From contig JAAFJT010000045.1 of NCBI GenBank assembly GCA_013298955.1, positions 1 to 38,158 of the forward strand: a DNA stretch of 38,158 bases. The letters run 5' to 3'. Under the pieces are notes generated by a model. That model did not search any database, had not been told where the DNA came from, and worked only from the letters and a program-made list of their open reading frames with translations. This document shows, piece by piece, positions 1 to 8,208 of this stretch (position 1 is its first letter; every line of letters begins with the position of its first letter). Source of the DNA: Chitinophagales bacterium. Its GTDB lineage: Bacteria; Bacteroidota; Bacteroidia; Chitinophagales; Saprospiraceae. A program made the position numbers and the translations under genes.

Positions 1-153
1 ACCTAAAAACTTTTTTTGAGGTGTTTGTGAGCCTTTTAAAAGGTCATTTTAAATTTAACTACAATACGTAACCTTTTTTAAAATAACCTTTTATAATTCA
101 TTTTTTTTTTAATCCAGTAATATATTGAAACCCTCCAAACGGTATTTATTATA
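1..153. other. AT-rich flank with an orphan palindrome half
   Basis: No gene is visible here. Positions 128-143 hold one arm (AAACCCTCCAAACGGT) of the palindrome family seen complete at 5344-5377, but no matching left arm lies upstream in the window. It sits just after the stop codon of the minus-strand gene at 154, the usual place for these elements, so it may be a decayed or half-deleted copy. Confidence 0.5.
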
Positions 154-582
154 TTAATTGCCCGCAGGTGCAACAATCACTTTATCAATAAAATACTTCG
201 TTTCGCCGCGCCAAGCGAATTGTCTCAATTTCTCTTTGTAATACAACGAAACGCGTTTATGATTTGCCTCTGCGTCTTGCAATTGTTTAATCACTTCCGC
301 TTCATCTTCACAAACGGAGAAATACCAAATATTATTCGCGCCCATTGTTGCATAATTCGTCATATCTAACTCGCCTTCCCAAGTCTTGAAAACGTAGCCT
401 TTATGACTCAATTTGCGGACAATCCCAGCCCGACTGCCACTGCTGTAATTGTAATACATCAAAAAAAGCCCCCAAATCAGGAAGCAAAAGGCAGCAATAC
501 TTGCCAAAATGATGAATTTGCGCAACAAATGCCAAGAACTCACTTCTTCTTTGGCTTTTTCTGTATAATCTTGAATAGACAT
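154..582 (-). CDS. Small single-pass membrane protein
   Basis: A 142-aa protein with a charged N-terminus (about 1-22), one hydrophobic membrane segment (about 23-45) and a soluble domain of about 95 residues that begins SRAGIVRKLSHKGYVFKTWE. From memory, short proteins with this RAG...K.S.KG..FKT.EG layout are common in Bacteroidota and some carry an unsupported '6-phosphogluconate dehydrogenase' label. I see no dehydrogenase motif, so the function is unknown. The start at 582 is preceded by a TATATTTG -7-type box at 644-651. The gene is divergent from the amino-acid permease. Real gene: likely. Function: not assignable from sequence. Confidence 0.75.
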   Translation of the reverse strand: MSIQDYTEKAKEEVSSWHLLRKFIILASIAAFCFLIWGLFLMYYNYSSGSRAGIVRKLSHKGYVFKTWEGELDMTNYATMGANNIWYFSVCEDEAEVIKQLQDAEANHKRVSLYYKEKLRQFAWRGETKYFIDKVIVAPAGN

Positions 583-643
583 TTTGTTTTAATTGTTTCG
601 TTAAGAAAAAATTTTCCAATGATTTTGGATACCAAAAATCGCA

Positions 644-651
644 CAAATATA
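644..651 (-). promoter_or_regulatory. Putative -7 box of the small membrane protein gene
   Basis: The minus strand reads TATATTTG, matching the Bacteroidota -7 consensus TAnnTTTG, about 60 nt upstream of the start codon at 582. I find no TTG box at the usual 19-21 bp spacing, so this is supported by the -7 element only. Confidence 0.35.
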
Positions 652-667
652 AAAGTATCTTGCAAAA

Positions 668-701
668 TTGTAGCCCTAACAAAAAAAAAATGCTATTTTT
701 G
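668..701 (+). promoter_or_regulatory. Putative promoter of the amino-acid permease
   Basis: TATTTTTG at 694-701 matches TAnnTTTG, and a TTG at 668-670 lies 23 bp upstream, slightly further than the usual 19-21 bp. Transcription would start near 708. This permits any of the possible permease starts (733, 763, 802). Confidence 0.4.
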
Positions 702-801
702 AACCACAATACGCGTGTAAAAGTATTTTTTTATGTTCTTTTGTGGAAGCATTCGGGCTTTTATGGAGCCAATTAATAACGATTTAACCAAGTTTAACAA
801 A

Positions 802-2250
802 ATGTCTCAAACACCAGATTTTAAACGGTCACTCGGACTCATCGATGCTACAATGATTGTAGCGGGTTCGATGATTGGTTCGGGTATTTTCATTGTGAGC
901 GCGGATATAAGCCGTAGTGTTGGTTCGGCAGGTTGGCTGCTTTTTTTATGGGTTTTGACGGGGGTGATTACCGCTTTTGCCGCGCTGAGTTATGGCGAAT
1001 TGGCGGGTATGATGCCCAAAGCGGGCGGTCAATTTGTTTATATTCAACGCGCTTGGGGCGATTTTACAGCCTTTTTATACGGGTGGTCTGTGTTCACCGT
1101 TACTCAAACAGGGTTGATTGCTGCGGTTGCCGTCGCTTTTGCCAAATATTTAGCGGTGTTTTTCCCAAGTTGCAGTCCAGCTAATATTATTTTCACACTG
1201 GGTGCCTTGAAAATATCAGCAGCCCAAATCGTAGCGATTTTATGTGTCATCTTATTGACCTTCATCAATAGTCGAGGCATTCAAAATGGGAAATGGATCC
1301 AATTAGTATTCACTTCTGCCAAATTATTAGCATTATTTTTGTTAATTTTGATTGGTTTATTTGTCGGTTTACAATCAGGCATTTTAAAACAAAATATGCA
1401 AGATTTTTGGAAACCAATGGAAGCCGTTCAAGAAGGTGGCAAATTTACAGGATTGATGAAGCCATTAGGGACTTTTGGTTTGATTATTGCGCTCGGTACG
1501 ACGATTATTGGCCCTTTATTTTCATCCGATGCTTGGAATAATGTTACGTTTATTGCAGGTGAAATCAAAGACCCGAAGCGCAATATTCCGCGCAGCCTTT
1601 TACTGGGTACGACGATTGTGACGATACTGTACATTATGACTAATATATCGTATTTGTCCTTAATTCCGTTGAAAGGTTCACCGACAGGCACCGACGCATT
1701 ATCACAAGGCATTATGTTTGCAGCAAACGACCGTGTTGCAACAGGGGCAGCAGCGATGATTTTTGGCGATACTTCGGTGAAAATTATGGCAATTTTAATC
1801 ATCATTTCAACGTTTGGTTGCATCAGTGGTTTGGTTTTAGCGGGTGCGCGGGTGTATTACGCGATGGCAAAAGATGGTTTGTTTTTCAAACAAGCAGGCG
1901 AATTGAATGACGCAGGTGTACCGGGAAAAGCCCTTTGGTTACAATGTTTTTGGTCATCCATCTTGTGTTTATCTGGAAGTTATGGCGCATTATTAGATTA
2001 TTTAATATTTACAGCGTTGATTTTCTATATCATCACCATTGTCGGCATTTTTATTTTGAGAAAAACAGAACCCGATGCAGAACGCCCGTATAGAGTACTT
2101 GGTTATCCATTCATCCCGATTTTATATATCTTTTTTGCTTCTGCCATTTCATTAATTTTGTTATATTCCAAAACAATGAATGCAGGCATGGGTTTATTAA
2201 TCGTTTTGTTAGGGATTCCATTTTACTATTTGATGAAAAAACAAGCGTAG
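802..2250 (+). CDS. APC-family amino-acid permease
   Basis: An inner-membrane amino-acid transporter of the amino acid-polyamine-organocation (APC) superfamily, which takes up substrate by proton symport or exchange. The hallmark first-helix motif GSMIGSGIFIVS follows a short cytoplasmic N-terminus, and about 12 hydrophobic helices span the 482 residues, a normal length. The frame is open from 733, with possible starts at 733, 763 and 802. I chose 802 because the protein then begins MSQTPDFKRSLGLIDATM, a typical start for the family. The substrate cannot be told from sequence. The stop is followed within 35 nt by a perfect 32-bp palindrome. The gene appears monocistronic. Confidence 0.9.
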   Translation: MSQTPDFKRSLGLIDATMIVAGSMIGSGIFIVSADISRSVGSAGWLLFLWVLTGVITAFAALSYGELAGMMPKAGGQFVYIQRAWGDFTAFLYGWSVFTVTQTGLIAAVAVAFAKYLAVFFPSCSPANIIFTLGALKISAAQIVAILCVILLTFINSRGIQNGKWIQLVFTSAKLLALFLLILIGLFVGLQSGILKQNMQDFWKPMEAVQEGGKFTGLMKPLGTFGLIIALGTTIIGPLFSSDAWNNVTFIAGEIKDPKRNIPRSLLLGTTIVTILYIMTNISYLSLIPLKGSPTGTDALSQGIMFAANDRVATGAAAMIFGDTSVKIMAILIIISTFGCISGLVLAGARVYYAMAKDGLFFKQAGELNDAGVPGKALWLQCFWSSILCLSGSYGALLDYLIFTALIFYIITIVGIFILRKTEPDAERPYRVLGYPFIPILYIFFASAISLILLYSKTMNAGMGLLIVLLGIPFYYLMKKQA

Positions 2251-2260
2251 TAAGTAAGTC

Positions 2261-2371
2261 GTTCAATTGAAATAACCTATCCAAAAGGTCGGCGAGGTTG
2301 CAACCTCGCCGACCTTAATTCGATACGAATCAGTTGATTATCAACGATTTATATTTTGATAGTTTATTTTG
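2261..2371. repeat. Dispersed ~110-bp intergenic element, copy 1
   Basis: A stretch containing the perfect palindrome at 2285-2316 and AT-rich flanks. It recurs, with substitutions, downstream of the phosphatase gene at about 37618-37735. Shared landmarks in order are TTCAATTGAAA, ATCCAAAAGGTCGGCGAGGT, its inverse, then ...GATTATCAA..ATTTA.ATT.TGATAG.TTA.TT. The homology outside the palindrome shows that the whole block, not just a hairpin, was copied. Confidence 0.75.
2285..2316. terminator. Perfect 32-bp palindrome after the permease
   Basis: Two 16-bp arms (AAGGTCGGCGAGGTTG and its exact reverse complement) meet with no spacer, 34 nt after the permease stop. The GC-rich stem can serve as a terminator, though no long T-run follows. 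The same palindrome is present at 37643-37674. Confidence 0.7.
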
Positions 2372-2566
2372 CAGCAATTTCCGCTTTGAAAAAGTCGATA
2401 CAATTGGAACACGGATGACGCGGATTGGGCGAATTTTCACGGATTTTTTTCAATTAAATTGAAATTTTATTTTGAAATAAAATTTTGTATAAAACTAAAA
2501 AAAAATCCGTGAAAATCCGCCCAATCCGCGTCATCCGCGTTCCAATTGTAAAAGCGGAAATTGCTG
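2372..2566. repeat. Nested ~195-bp inverted repeat (CGGATT family)
   Basis: Three inverted repeats lie inside one another. The outer arms are CAGCAATTTCCGCTTT at 2372-2387 and its exact inverse at 2551-2566. The middle arms run from 2401 to about 2450 and from about 2499 to 2548, start CAATTGGAACACGGATGAC and are almost perfectly complementary over 50 bp. A small AT-rich inverted repeat fills the centre (about 2463-2487). The outer arms recur around a different core at 18726-18889, while the middle arms recur without these outer arms at 3546 and 8209. It lies between two plus-strand genes. Confidence 0.85.
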
Positions 2567-2623
2567 ACTTTACTTCTTTAAAATCATAATTTATTCATAA
2601 TCAATTAATTGTACAAACGTACC

Positions 2624-3523
2624 ATGAAAACCCTATTGACTACTGCCCTATTCGTTCAAGCCTTAACAATTGGTCTGGCGCAATTGCCGAATACCAATGT
2701 GTATCTTTTTTCCATGCAGAAAGCAGGTGATAATTTCACCTTTTACAACCCGCGTTTCCTAACGGGTTTCAACAAATATGGCTATAACAATCAACCTCAT
2801 TTTGTTACGAATAACGAAATTTATTTAACTGTTGGCTTCCCTGGTGAAAAAGGCAAAACGGATATTTACGCCTTATCGCTGTTGGATAATGTCAAAACGC
2901 AAATTACCGCAACAGGAGAATCCGAATATTCTCCTACGATTACGCCTGACCGCAATTTTGTATCTTGTGTTCGGGTCGATAAAGACAATGTGCAACGCGT
3001 GTGGAAATATCCATTAGATAGGTCAAGCAAAGGCGTACCCGTATTTCGTACGACCAAAGATGTGGGCTATCACTGTTGGTTAGATAATAAAAATTTGGCA
3101 CTTTTCATTTTAAAGGGAGAATCGAATTATTTAAAAATTGTTAATACAGACACAGAAGCATCCACTGATTTATCCACAGGGATTGGTCGCTCTTTGGTCA
3201 AATTACCGAATGAAAAATTAGGTTTCATCCATAAAGCGACGGATAAAGAGTGGTATGTAAAACAAATGGATGTACATTCATTTGGTTCTGAACGCATTGC
3301 GCAAACGCCGCCGAATAGTGAAGATTTTATTTGTCTTGGTGATGGAACGTTGATTATGGGACAGAGTGGCAAATTATACGCGTATAAACCTGGTAGTACA
3401 CAACAAGAATGGCGCGAAATTGCAGATTTACGTCCGTATGGGATTCAAAATATTAAAAGATTAGCGATAAGTAGAGAAGGCGATAAAATTGCATTGGTCA
3501 ATGATGTGACGGATGCTAAGTAA
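2624..3523 (+). CDS. Secreted TolB/WD40-like beta-propeller protein
   Basis: A 299-aa protein with a signal peptide (MKTLLTTALFVQALTIGLAQ) and blades resembling the PD40/TolB-type beta-propeller: repeated stretches such as DIYALSLLDNVKTQIT followed by SEYSPTITPDRNFVSCVRVD, where a residue list 'S.tpD.k.i.' alternates with W/Y-rich strands. It is probably periplasmic and may bind a protein or ligand; no catalytic residues are apparent. The frame opens at a TTG at 2609, but the ATG at 2624 gives a clean signal peptide, so I start there. It ends just before a 137-bp inverted repeat and faces the nupC-like gene. Confidence 0.8.
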   Translation: MKTLLTTALFVQALTIGLAQLPNTNVYLFSMQKAGDNFTFYNPRFLTGFNKYGYNNQPHFVTNNEIYLTVGFPGEKGKTDIYALSLLDNVKTQITATGESEYSPTITPDRNFVSCVRVDKDNVQRVWKYPLDRSSKGVPVFRTTKDVGYHCWLDNKNLALFILKGESNYLKIVNTDTEASTDLSTGIGRSLVKLPNEKLGFIHKATDKEWYVKQMDVHSFGSERIAQTPPNSEDFICLGDGTLIMGQSGKLYAYKPGSTQQEWREIADLRPYGIQNIKRLAISREGDKIALVNDVTDAK

Positions 3524-3545
3524 AGAGAAAAACATTTGATAAGCT

Positions 3546-3682
3546 ATACAATTGGAACACGGATGACACGGATTTTGCAGATTTACACGGATTTTTTTGA
3601 TTTTTACAGAAATTTAGAGCATATACTCTAAAAAAATCCGTGTAAATCTGCAAAATCTGCGTCATCCGCGTTCCAATTGTAT
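3546..3682. repeat. 137-bp inverted repeat, CGGATT family
   Basis: Arms of about 53 bp (3546-3598 and 3629-3682) begin ATACAATTGGAACACGGATG and end in T7/A7, with only a few mismatches and a loop of about 30 nt. The arms are themselves quasi-periodic: CGGAT or AGAT words recur every 8-11 bp. The element begins 22 nt after a stop codon and lies between convergent genes, so it can terminate transcription from both sides. Confidence 0.85.
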
Positions 3683-3714
3683 CCAAAATCACTCGCCGCA
3701 AAGTATAAATGCGT

Positions 3715-3747
3715 AACGTGCGTCAAGTTTGAAACTTGACGCACGTT
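3715..3747. terminator. Perfect 33-bp palindrome between convergent genes
   Basis: Two 16-bp arms (AACGTGCGTCAAGTTT and its inverse) flank a single G. It ends 21 nt before the stop codon of the minus-strand nucleoside transporter and is probably its terminator. The core AAGTTTGAAACTT resembles the AGGTT/AACCT and AGGGTTT/AAACCCT cores of other palindromes here, with different outer arm sequence. Confidence 0.7.
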
Positions 3748-3768
3748 CAGTTGCTGATTTTCAAATAT

Positions 3769-5043
3769 TTACATCAAAATACCTGCAATCGTTGCAGACA
3801 TATATGAAGCCAAAGTGCCTGCAATCAACGCTTTAAATGCCAATTTGGTTAAATCCGTTCTCCGACTTGGCTCTAAAGCACTAATCCCACCAATTTGAAT
3901 ACCCATAGAACCCAAATTTGCGAAACCACAAAGCGCAAAACTCACAATCGCAATGGTTTTTTGCGACATGGGATGTCCTGCAACCATCATTAACGCCTGT
4001 CCTGCTTCCGCTTTTACATATGGTGATAATTGACTATATGCAACAAATTCATTTGCAGCTAATTTCGTTCCCATCAAAGCTCCTGCGGTCACGATTTCGT
4101 CGCTTGGAACGCCCATACACCATGCAAAACCTGCAAAAAGATACCCCAAAACCAAGTCTAAACTCAGGTGAGGGAAACCTATCACACCGCCAATTTTACC
4201 CAATCCATAATTGAAAAAAGCGATTAATGCCAAAAAGCCAATCAGCATCGCTGCTACATTCAGCCCAATTTTCAATCCATCTGAGCAACCTGCTGAAATC
4301 GCATCTATCAAATTGGAGTGCATTTTGGCAACTTTTAATTTCACTTCGCCGCCCGTTTCCGATACTTCCGTTTCTGGAAACATGATTTTTGAAATCGCTA
4401 ACGCGCCCGGGGCTGCCATGATGCTTGCTGCCAATAAATATTTGGCAGGAACGCCAAAAGAGATATATGCCGCCATCACGCCGCCCGAGATACAGGCAAA
4501 ACTGCCTGCCATAGATGCCATTAATTCGCTTTGCGTCATGCCTTTCAAATAAGGCTTTATCATAATTTGAGCTTCGACCTGCCCGACAAACGCACTTGAA
4601 ATGTTGGATAATACTTCTGAGCCAGAGGCTTTCATTAAAAAATTCATACCGCGAGCGAGTTGCTGCACTATAAATTGAATAATCCCAAGATAATAGCCAA
4701 TATTCACTAAAACGGCAACAAATAAAATCGTCGGAATGATTTTAAAGAAAAAGATAAAACCACCCGCACCAAAGGCTTTGCCTACCGCAGGCACATTCAC
4801 TAAGGGACCAAATACAAAATCACCCCCAACTTGTGAAAAATCAATCACTTTATTGACAGCTCTGCCAATCCAATCAAAAATACTACTTCCAACCCTTGTT
4901 TTAAGAATGAAAATAGCAAAAATGAGTTGTAACAATAATCCTACACCAACCGTCCGATAGTTGATAGCACGGCGATTATTAGAAAGTAGGTACGCGACAC
5001 CTAAGATAAGGGCAATGCCCAAAAGTCCAGTAAATTGTTCCAT
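3769..5043 (-). CDS. nupC: NupC-type concentrative nucleoside transporter
   Basis: An inner-membrane nucleoside symporter of the CNT family, taking up nucleosides with H+ or Na+. The 424-aa product is of normal length, strongly hydrophobic, and carries the family signature GVPSDEIVTAGALMGTKLA.NEFVAY in the C-terminal half, followed by SFALCGFANLGSMGIQIGG. The frame is open from 5070, but the ATG at 5043 (MEQFTGLLGIALILG) fits the family, and a TACTTTTG -7-type box at 5068-5075 would put the transcript start downstream of 5070. The upstream region is exactly duplicated over 127 bp. The symbol denotes the family; the substrate range is not determined. Confidence 0.9.
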   Translation of the reverse strand: MEQFTGLLGIALILGVAYLLSNNRRAINYRTVGVGLLLQLIFAIFILKTRVGSSIFDWIGRAVNKVIDFSQVGGDFVFGPLVNVPAVGKAFGAGGFIFFFKIIPTILFVAVLVNIGYYLGIIQFIVQQLARGMNFLMKASGSEVLSNISSAFVGQVEAQIMIKPYLKGMTQSELMASMAGSFACISGGVMAAYISFGVPAKYLLAASIMAAPGALAISKIMFPETEVSETGGEVKLKVAKMHSNLIDAISAGCSDGLKIGLNVAAMLIGFLALIAFFNYGLGKIGGVIGFPHLSLDLVLGYLFAGFAWCMGVPSDEIVTAGALMGTKLAANEFVAYSQLSPYVKAEAGQALMMVAGHPMSQKTIAIVSFALCGFANLGSMGIQIGGISALEPSRRTDLTKLAFKALIAGTLASYMSATIAGILM

Positions 5044-5060
5044 GATGTTGAGTTTTAAAA

Positions 5061-5314
5061 AACAACTCAAAAGTAATAAAATTTATCTAAATGGTAGGGA
5101 TTCTTACAGGATAAGGGCATTTTGAGTATTTTTTATCCATAAACACAACGTATCCAACTTCGTATCCAACTTCGTATCCAACTTCGTAACAACTCAAAAG
5201 TAATAAAATTTATCTAAATGGTAGGGATTCTTACAGGATAAGGGCATTTTGAGTATTTTTTATCCATAAACACAACGTATCCAACTTCGTATCCAACTTC
5301 GTATCCAACTTCGT
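5061..5314. repeat. Exact 127-bp tandem duplication upstream of nupC
   Basis: Positions 5061-5187 and 5188-5314 are identical. The identity stops at the left edge and runs only one base past the right edge. Each copy carries the nupC -7 box and three 12-bp CGTATCCAACTT units. Two other exact duplications of period 127 lie at 11833 and 23617, so an assembly join artefact is the likeliest explanation. Confidence 0.9.
5068..5075 (-). promoter_or_regulatory. Putative -7 box of the nucleoside transporter
   Basis: The minus strand reads TACTTTTG, matching TAnnTTTG, about 25 nt upstream of the ATG at 5043. No convincing -33 TTG is seen. The same box recurs at 5195-5202 in the second 127-bp copy. 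Confidence 0.4.
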
Positions 5315-5347
5315 ATCCAACTTCGTATCCAACTTCGTATCCAACCG
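5149..5347. repeat. 12-bp tandem repeat CGTATCCAACTT
   Basis: Three units (5149-5184) in the first 127-bp copy, and five full units plus a variant sixth (5276-5347) in the second. The last unit runs directly into the palindrome at 5344. If the 127-bp duplication is an artefact, the real locus has a single array of about six or more units, and its true length is uncertain because the array is what the assembler stalled on. Confidence 0.85.
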
Positions 5348-5377
5348 TTTGGAGGGTTTTAAAACCCTCCAAACGGT
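5344..5377. repeat. Perfect 34-bp palindrome (AGGGTTTT family)
   Basis: Arms of 17 bp, ACCGTTTGGAGGGTTTT and its exact inverse, with no loop. Its right end seeds a 10-bp tandem repeat AAACGGTACG (5371-5400, three units). Relatives are at 29660, 32562, 34123 and 34687, and there is a half copy at 128. Confidence 0.8.
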
Positions 5378-5421
5378 ACGAAACGGTACGAAACGGTACG
5401 CTTCATGTCTGTATAAAATGC

Positions 5422-5453
5422 AAGTGGCTGCCCCTATTCAGAGACAGCCACTT
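5422..5453. terminator. Terminator of the nucleotidyltransferase gene
   Basis: A 9-bp stem AAGTGGCTG/CAGCCACTT with a 14-nt loop lies 23 nt beyond the minus-strand stop at 5476. On the minus strand it is followed by a short T-containing tract. Confidence 0.55.
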
Positions 5454-5475
5454 TGCAAAAAAAATCAAATGCTCA

Positions 5476-6405
5476 TTAGCGGTTACTTTCTACCTTTTCG
5501 CCTTGTGTAAGTTGATTAGGATATACGCCAATCGTCGTCAACGCCCAAAAAGCTTGTTGAACAACTTGTTTATCTTCTTGATACGTGATGCCATACCATT
5601 GGTCGCGGCTCGTCATCACGGTCAAATCCGCTTTGCCTGTTTGAATCATTTCATTGGCAATGCGTGGAATATAAAATTCTGCGGATGGATTGTGACCTTG
5701 CTCCGCAATGAATTGAACGAACATTTTGCGAGCAACTTCAAAGATTTTAGGTGAAAATCCCCAATAATTCATGGAAACAATCGTATCATCCGCCAAAGCG
5801 TGCTTTCCATGATGCTCATCGTAATAATAAATCTGCCCATTAGATTCCCGAATAATCTTAGTCCGTTCGGTCACAGATGTCAATAAATGATTGGAATCCG
5901 TTTCGCAAACGCCCCGACTCACAGAACCATTTTCAGATAAAGTGTTTTTCAACAAATAACCAACCATACCTAAATGTTTGGAATTACATTTTTTAGTTAA
6001 AAATTGCGCCATCTGACGGAAAGAATCATATCCGTAAAAATCATCTGCGTTGATAACCAAAAAAGGTTCATGAATCAAATCTCGCGCAACTAACATCGCA
6101 TGACCTGTACCCCAAGGTTTTTTACGTTCAGGAAATTTACTAATGCCTTCAATAGGGGTGTCAATTTCTTGAAATGCGTACTCAATTTTGATTTTTCCAT
6201 CAAATTTGCCCGCAAATTTTTCTTTAAAATCCGCTTCAATGCTTTTGCGGATGACAAAAACGACTTTGCCGAAACCTGCGCGAATGGCATCAAACACCGA
6301 ATACTCGATGATGGCTTCGCCGTTTGGACCAATGGAATCAGCTTGTTTCAAGCCGCCATAGCGACTGCCCATACCGGCAGCAAGGATTAAGAGGGTTGGC
6401 TTCAT
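5476..6405 (-). CDS. Sugar-phosphate nucleotidyltransferase-like protein
   Basis: A 309-aa cytoplasmic protein with the N-terminal nucleotide-binding signature of the NTP_transferase family: LILAAGMGSRYGGLKQADSI (residues about 5-24). The family joins an NTP to a sugar-1-phosphate, releasing pyrophosphate. VINADDFYGYDSF supplies the acidic metal/nucleotide-binding region, and GTGHAMLVARDLI resembles the usual G.A.A....... segment. The typical pairing with a phosphotransferase-type kinase for cell-surface sugar synthesis is not visible here: the neighbours are a nucleoside transporter and a sugar transporter. The specific sugar cannot be assigned. The start at 6405 gives a family-like N-terminus MKPTLLILAAG. 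Confidence 0.85.
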   Translation of the reverse strand: MKPTLLILAAGMGSRYGGLKQADSIGPNGEAIIEYSVFDAIRAGFGKVVFVIRKSIEADFKEKFAGKFDGKIKIEYAFQEIDTPIEGISKFPERKKPWGTGHAMLVARDLIHEPFLVINADDFYGYDSFRQMAQFLTKKCNSKHLGMVGYLLKNTLSENGSVSRGVCETDSNHLLTSVTERTKIIRESNGQIYYYDEHHGKHALADDTIVSMNYWGFSPKIFEVARKMFVQFIAEQGHNPSAEFYIPRIANEMIQTGKADLTVMTSRDQWYGITYQEDKQVVQQAFWALTTIGVYPNQLTQGEKVESNR

Positions 6406-6923
6406 AGAACCGTTATTTCAAGTGATAATCCTGCGTGTAAAATTCCATTTTTTGACACAGGCTATAATTGTTTGTTAAAAAGTATGGTTTTTTTGACACT
6501 TGAAAAAGTCAAGCGCGGCGCATTTTATCCGTAATGTTGACCAAGTATTCATGCATTTTCTAACTTAAAAGCGTTGAAAAAGCAGCTTAGATTTCTAAAA
6601 GCGCGTAACAGCGTTTAAGTGACTCTATTTATGCTGCAAATTACTTCAAAAAACGGTCACTTTGTTGAATCATTTTGCTGTTTTTGTAAAAACTGTGACA
6701 ACAATAATCGGCGACATAACAACATAAAATCATTTGTAAAAGTTCCTTCAAATGTAAAACATTAAAATAAAGTGGGCGCGAAATGTCGATTTTTCCTAAA
6801 AATTGGTTTAAAAGTTTCAGAATTAAAAAAAAAATTCGATTTTTGTCAAAATTAAGAACAATCCTTTTCATTCAACGGGATTTCAAATGGATGTGACCTC
6901 CTGAAATCTGAAAAATTCAACTT
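6406..6923. other. 518-bp divergent intergenic region
   Basis: It separates two divergently transcribed genes and must hold both promoters. It is AT-rich and holds no gene I would defend: the open frame at 6641-6871 (minus) has no plausible start context and low-complexity composition. I find no exact TTG-N19-TAnnTTTG promoter. It contains none of the long palindromes that occupy gene 3' ends. A weak inverted pair AAGTGAC/GTCACTT lies near 6617-6661. Confidence 0.5.
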
Positions 6924-8201
6924 ATGACAGCAACCAAATCGAATTACACGCAACAAATCACGATGATAGGGATTCTATTTTTCGTGTTTGGGTTGGTGAC
7001 ATGGCTCAATGGTATTTTAATTCCATTTTTAAAACTTTCTTGCCAACTGACAGACCAACAAGCGTTTTACGTCGCAACAGCGTTTTTTGCGGCGTATTTT
7101 TTCCTTGCGTTACCCGCTTCTGAGATTTTAAAACGTTTTGGGACGAAACAAGGGATGTCAATTGGTTTGGTGGTTATGGCAATTGGCTCTTTGATATTCA
7201 TTCCTGCGGCACAAAATCGCAGTTTTCCCTTGTTTTTGACGGGATTATTTGGACAAGGCATGGGGCTTGCGTTGTTACAAACGGCGGCAAATCCATATGT
7301 GAGCGTTATCGGTCCGATTGAATCGGCGGCGCGACGCATCAGTATTATGGGGATTTGCAATAAATTGGCGGGGATTTTAGGGAATCTTGTTTTTGGGGCG
7401 ATTTTATTAAAAAATGCAGACAAAATGGAGGCTCAAATCAATGCCGCCACAGATGTCATCGCTAAAAATCAATTATTAGACCAATTGGCGAGCCGTATTT
7501 TTTTGCCTTATGCAGGTTTAGCATTACTACTTTCGTTAATGGCAGTCTGGATTAATCGGTCTTCATTACCCAACATTACAGAACAAGTAAGTGAAAATGA
7601 CAATGCGTTAAGTGATGAAAAAAAGAGCCTTACGCAATATCCGCATGTATGGTTGGGCGCGTTAGCGATTTTCTTTTATGTAGGTGCAGAAGTCATGGCG
7701 GGCGATTTGATAACCGTTTATGGTAAAAACTTAGGTTTTACAGGCGACCAAAGCAAATATTTTACTTCTTTTGGTTTGATTGGTTTATTACTTGGTTACG
7801 TAGCGAGTATTTTTTTAATACCGCGTTATGTCAAACAAGAAATGTGGTTGTTAATTTCCACTCTTTTGGGCATGTTATTAACAGTTGCCTCTTATCTGAC
7901 AACGGGCGAAATGACGATTACCTGTTTAGCAGCATTGGGTTTTGCAAATGCAGTGATGTGGCCCGCGATTTTCCCATTGGGCATTCATGGTTTGGGCAAA
8001 TTAACGGATAGAGGTTCTGCGTTGCTCATCATGGGGATTGTGGGTGGTGCGCTGATTCCGCCTTTTTATGGCTGGCTCTATGGACAAGCAGGTTTGGGAC
8101 TTGATTTCCGTTCAGCATTTTTGGCGATTATGCTTGTTTGTTATGCGTATATTTTGTGGTTTGCCTTAGTGGGACACCGTATTGGAAAACAAAATAATTA
8201 A
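6924..8201 (+). CDS. MFS sugar transporter (FucP/GluP-like FHS family)
   Basis: A 425-aa inner-membrane major-facilitator protein with about 12 helices. The N-terminal helix FFVFGLVTWLNGILIPFLK and the segment GLALLQTAANPYVSVIGP are characteristic of the fucose/glucose-galactose:H+ symporter (FHS) family. The central loop (about 215-235) is charged and joins the two six-helix halves. Glucose, galactose or fucose are the likely substrates; sequence alone does not decide. It is preceded by a long intergenic region and followed by a 132-bp inverted repeat, so it is probably monocistronic. Confidence 0.9.
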   Translation: MTATKSNYTQQITMIGILFFVFGLVTWLNGILIPFLKLSCQLTDQQAFYVATAFFAAYFFLALPASEILKRFGTKQGMSIGLVVMAIGSLIFIPAAQNRSFPLFLTGLFGQGMGLALLQTAANPYVSVIGPIESAARRISIMGICNKLAGILGNLVFGAILLKNADKMEAQINAATDVIAKNQLLDQLASRIFLPYAGLALLLSLMAVWINRSSLPNITEQVSENDNALSDEKKSLTQYPHVWLGALAIFFYVGAEVMAGDLITVYGKNLGFTGDQSKYFTSFGLIGLLLGYVASIFLIPRYVKQEMWLLISTLLGMLLTVASYLTTGEMTITCLAALGFANAVMWPAIFPLGIHGLGKLTDRGSALLIMGIVGGALIPPFYGWLYGQAGLGLDFRSAFLAIMLVCYAYILWFALVGHRIGKQNN

Positions 8202-8208
8202 AAAACAA

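Noticed and set aside
403-709. Two open frames overlapping the first gene and its promoter
   Set aside because: They are shadows of the gene at 154-582 and the AT-rich spacer, with no recognisable domain.
4211-4552. 113-aa plus-strand open frame inside the nucleoside transporter
   Set aside because: It is antisense to a well-conserved gene; stop-free antisense frames are expected in hydrophobic-protein genes.
5149-5347. Possible CRISPR array
   Set aside because: The 12-bp units are contiguous with no spacers, and no cas gene is near. The 117-bp and 111-bp arrays are likewise contiguous.
6655-6701. Possible CRP-type operator or hairpin (GGTCAC...GTGAC)
   Set aside because: The half sites are about 40 bp apart and do not form a standard spacing.
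6641-6871. 76-aa minus-strand open frame in the divergent spacer
   Set aside because: Composition is low-complexity, there is no promoter or family resemblance, and it overlaps the expected regulatory region of the sugar transporter.
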